Source: Acidimicrobiales bacterium
GTDB lineage: Bacteria; Actinomycetota; Acidimicrobiia; Acidimicrobiales; Iamiaceae
Direction: 5' to 3'
DNA: 13,283 bases
Assembly: GCA_020439605.1 (NCBI GenBank)
Contig: JAGQSI010000020.1
Span: 1 to 13,283, forward strand
In this document: piece by piece, positions 13,255-13,283 of the stretch
How positions within the stretch are numbered: the first letter of the stretch is position 1
How the letters are laid out: each line of letters begins with the position of its first letter
Program-made: the position numbers and the translations under genes
The notes under the pieces: generated by a model
What the model saw: the letters and a program-made list of their open reading frames with translations, nothing else
Databases searched by the model: none
What the model was told of the DNA's origin: nothing

Positions 13255-13283
13255 CACCCCCAACGGGATTCGAACCCGTGTTA
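13255..13283 (-). tRNA. 3' part of a tRNA gene (runs off the window edge)
   Basis: Read on the minus strand: T-stem ACGGG (13279-13275), loop TTCGAAT (13274-13268), T-stem CCCGT (13267-13263), then the acceptor 3' strand TGGGGGT (13262-13256) and discriminator G (13255). CTC follows rather than CCA, so CCA would be added by nucleotidyltransferase. The anticodon lies outside the window and the amino acid cannot be named. Confidence 0.88.

Overview
The window looks like chromosomal DNA of a moderately GC-rich actinobacterium, probably Acidimicrobiia-like. The basis is the gene content (a secreted protein with DUF4214 repeats, a stand-alone LigD-type polymerase, an AurF-type diiron enzyme beside a TetR regulator), TANNNT -10 boxes, and several genes that appear to be leaderless. 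This placement is an inference from style, not from a marker gene. Coding density is high, with no mobile element or CRISPR array. The longest stretch without a gene is 269 bases (3014-3282), and it holds a promoter and a riboswitch.

Left third (1-6110): a predicted corrinoid (vitamin B12) acquisition locus, the most interesting part of the window. Leftward runs an energy-coupling-factor (ECF) transporter operon: ecfT (3013-1955), a double-ATPase ecfA (1958-330) and the start of an S component (333 to beyond the edge). Both junctions are ATGA overlaps. Rightward, a clear cobalamin riboswitch (3072-3204) lies just behind a TTGACC/TACGGT promoter and leads into two genes joined by a TGATG overlap. 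The first encodes a secreted protein with an alpha/alpha-toroid domain (squalene-cyclase/prenyltransferase-type repeats) followed by three DUF4214 repeats. The second encodes a membrane-anchored protein with a DUF4430-like domain, the fold of the C-terminal beta domain of transcobalamin and intrinsic factor. An alpha toroid followed by a DUF4430 beta domain is the domain order of animal intrinsic factor and transcobalamin. I therefore propose a bacterial, two-polypeptide intrinsic-factor-like surface trap that hands corrinoid to the divergent ECF importer. The riboswitch and domains are read from the sequence; the trapping function is inferred.

Middle (6163-9413): a PAS/GAF-like/GGDEF diguanylate cyclase with a TTG start and a good ribosome binding site is followed 12 bases later by a 5'-3' exonuclease of the FEN/Pol I N-terminal type. 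This converges on a leftward stand-alone LigD-type primase-polymerase, the end-joining polymerase module without a ligase domain.

Right third (9505-13283): a leftward APH-type phosphotransferase is divergent from a small CREST-superfamily (alkaline-ceramidase-like) membrane hydrolase. A TetR regulator is divergent from an AurF-type diiron oxygenase. The oxygenase promoter has a 19-base inverted repeat filling the -35/-10 spacer, the expected layout for TetR repression. A PhnB-like VOC protein and the 3' end of a tRNA gene on the minus strand close the window. At least three genes (the LigD-type polymerase, the CREST protein and the diiron oxygenase) start 6-7 bases after a TANNNT box with no ribosome binding site, which suggests leaderless transcripts are common here.
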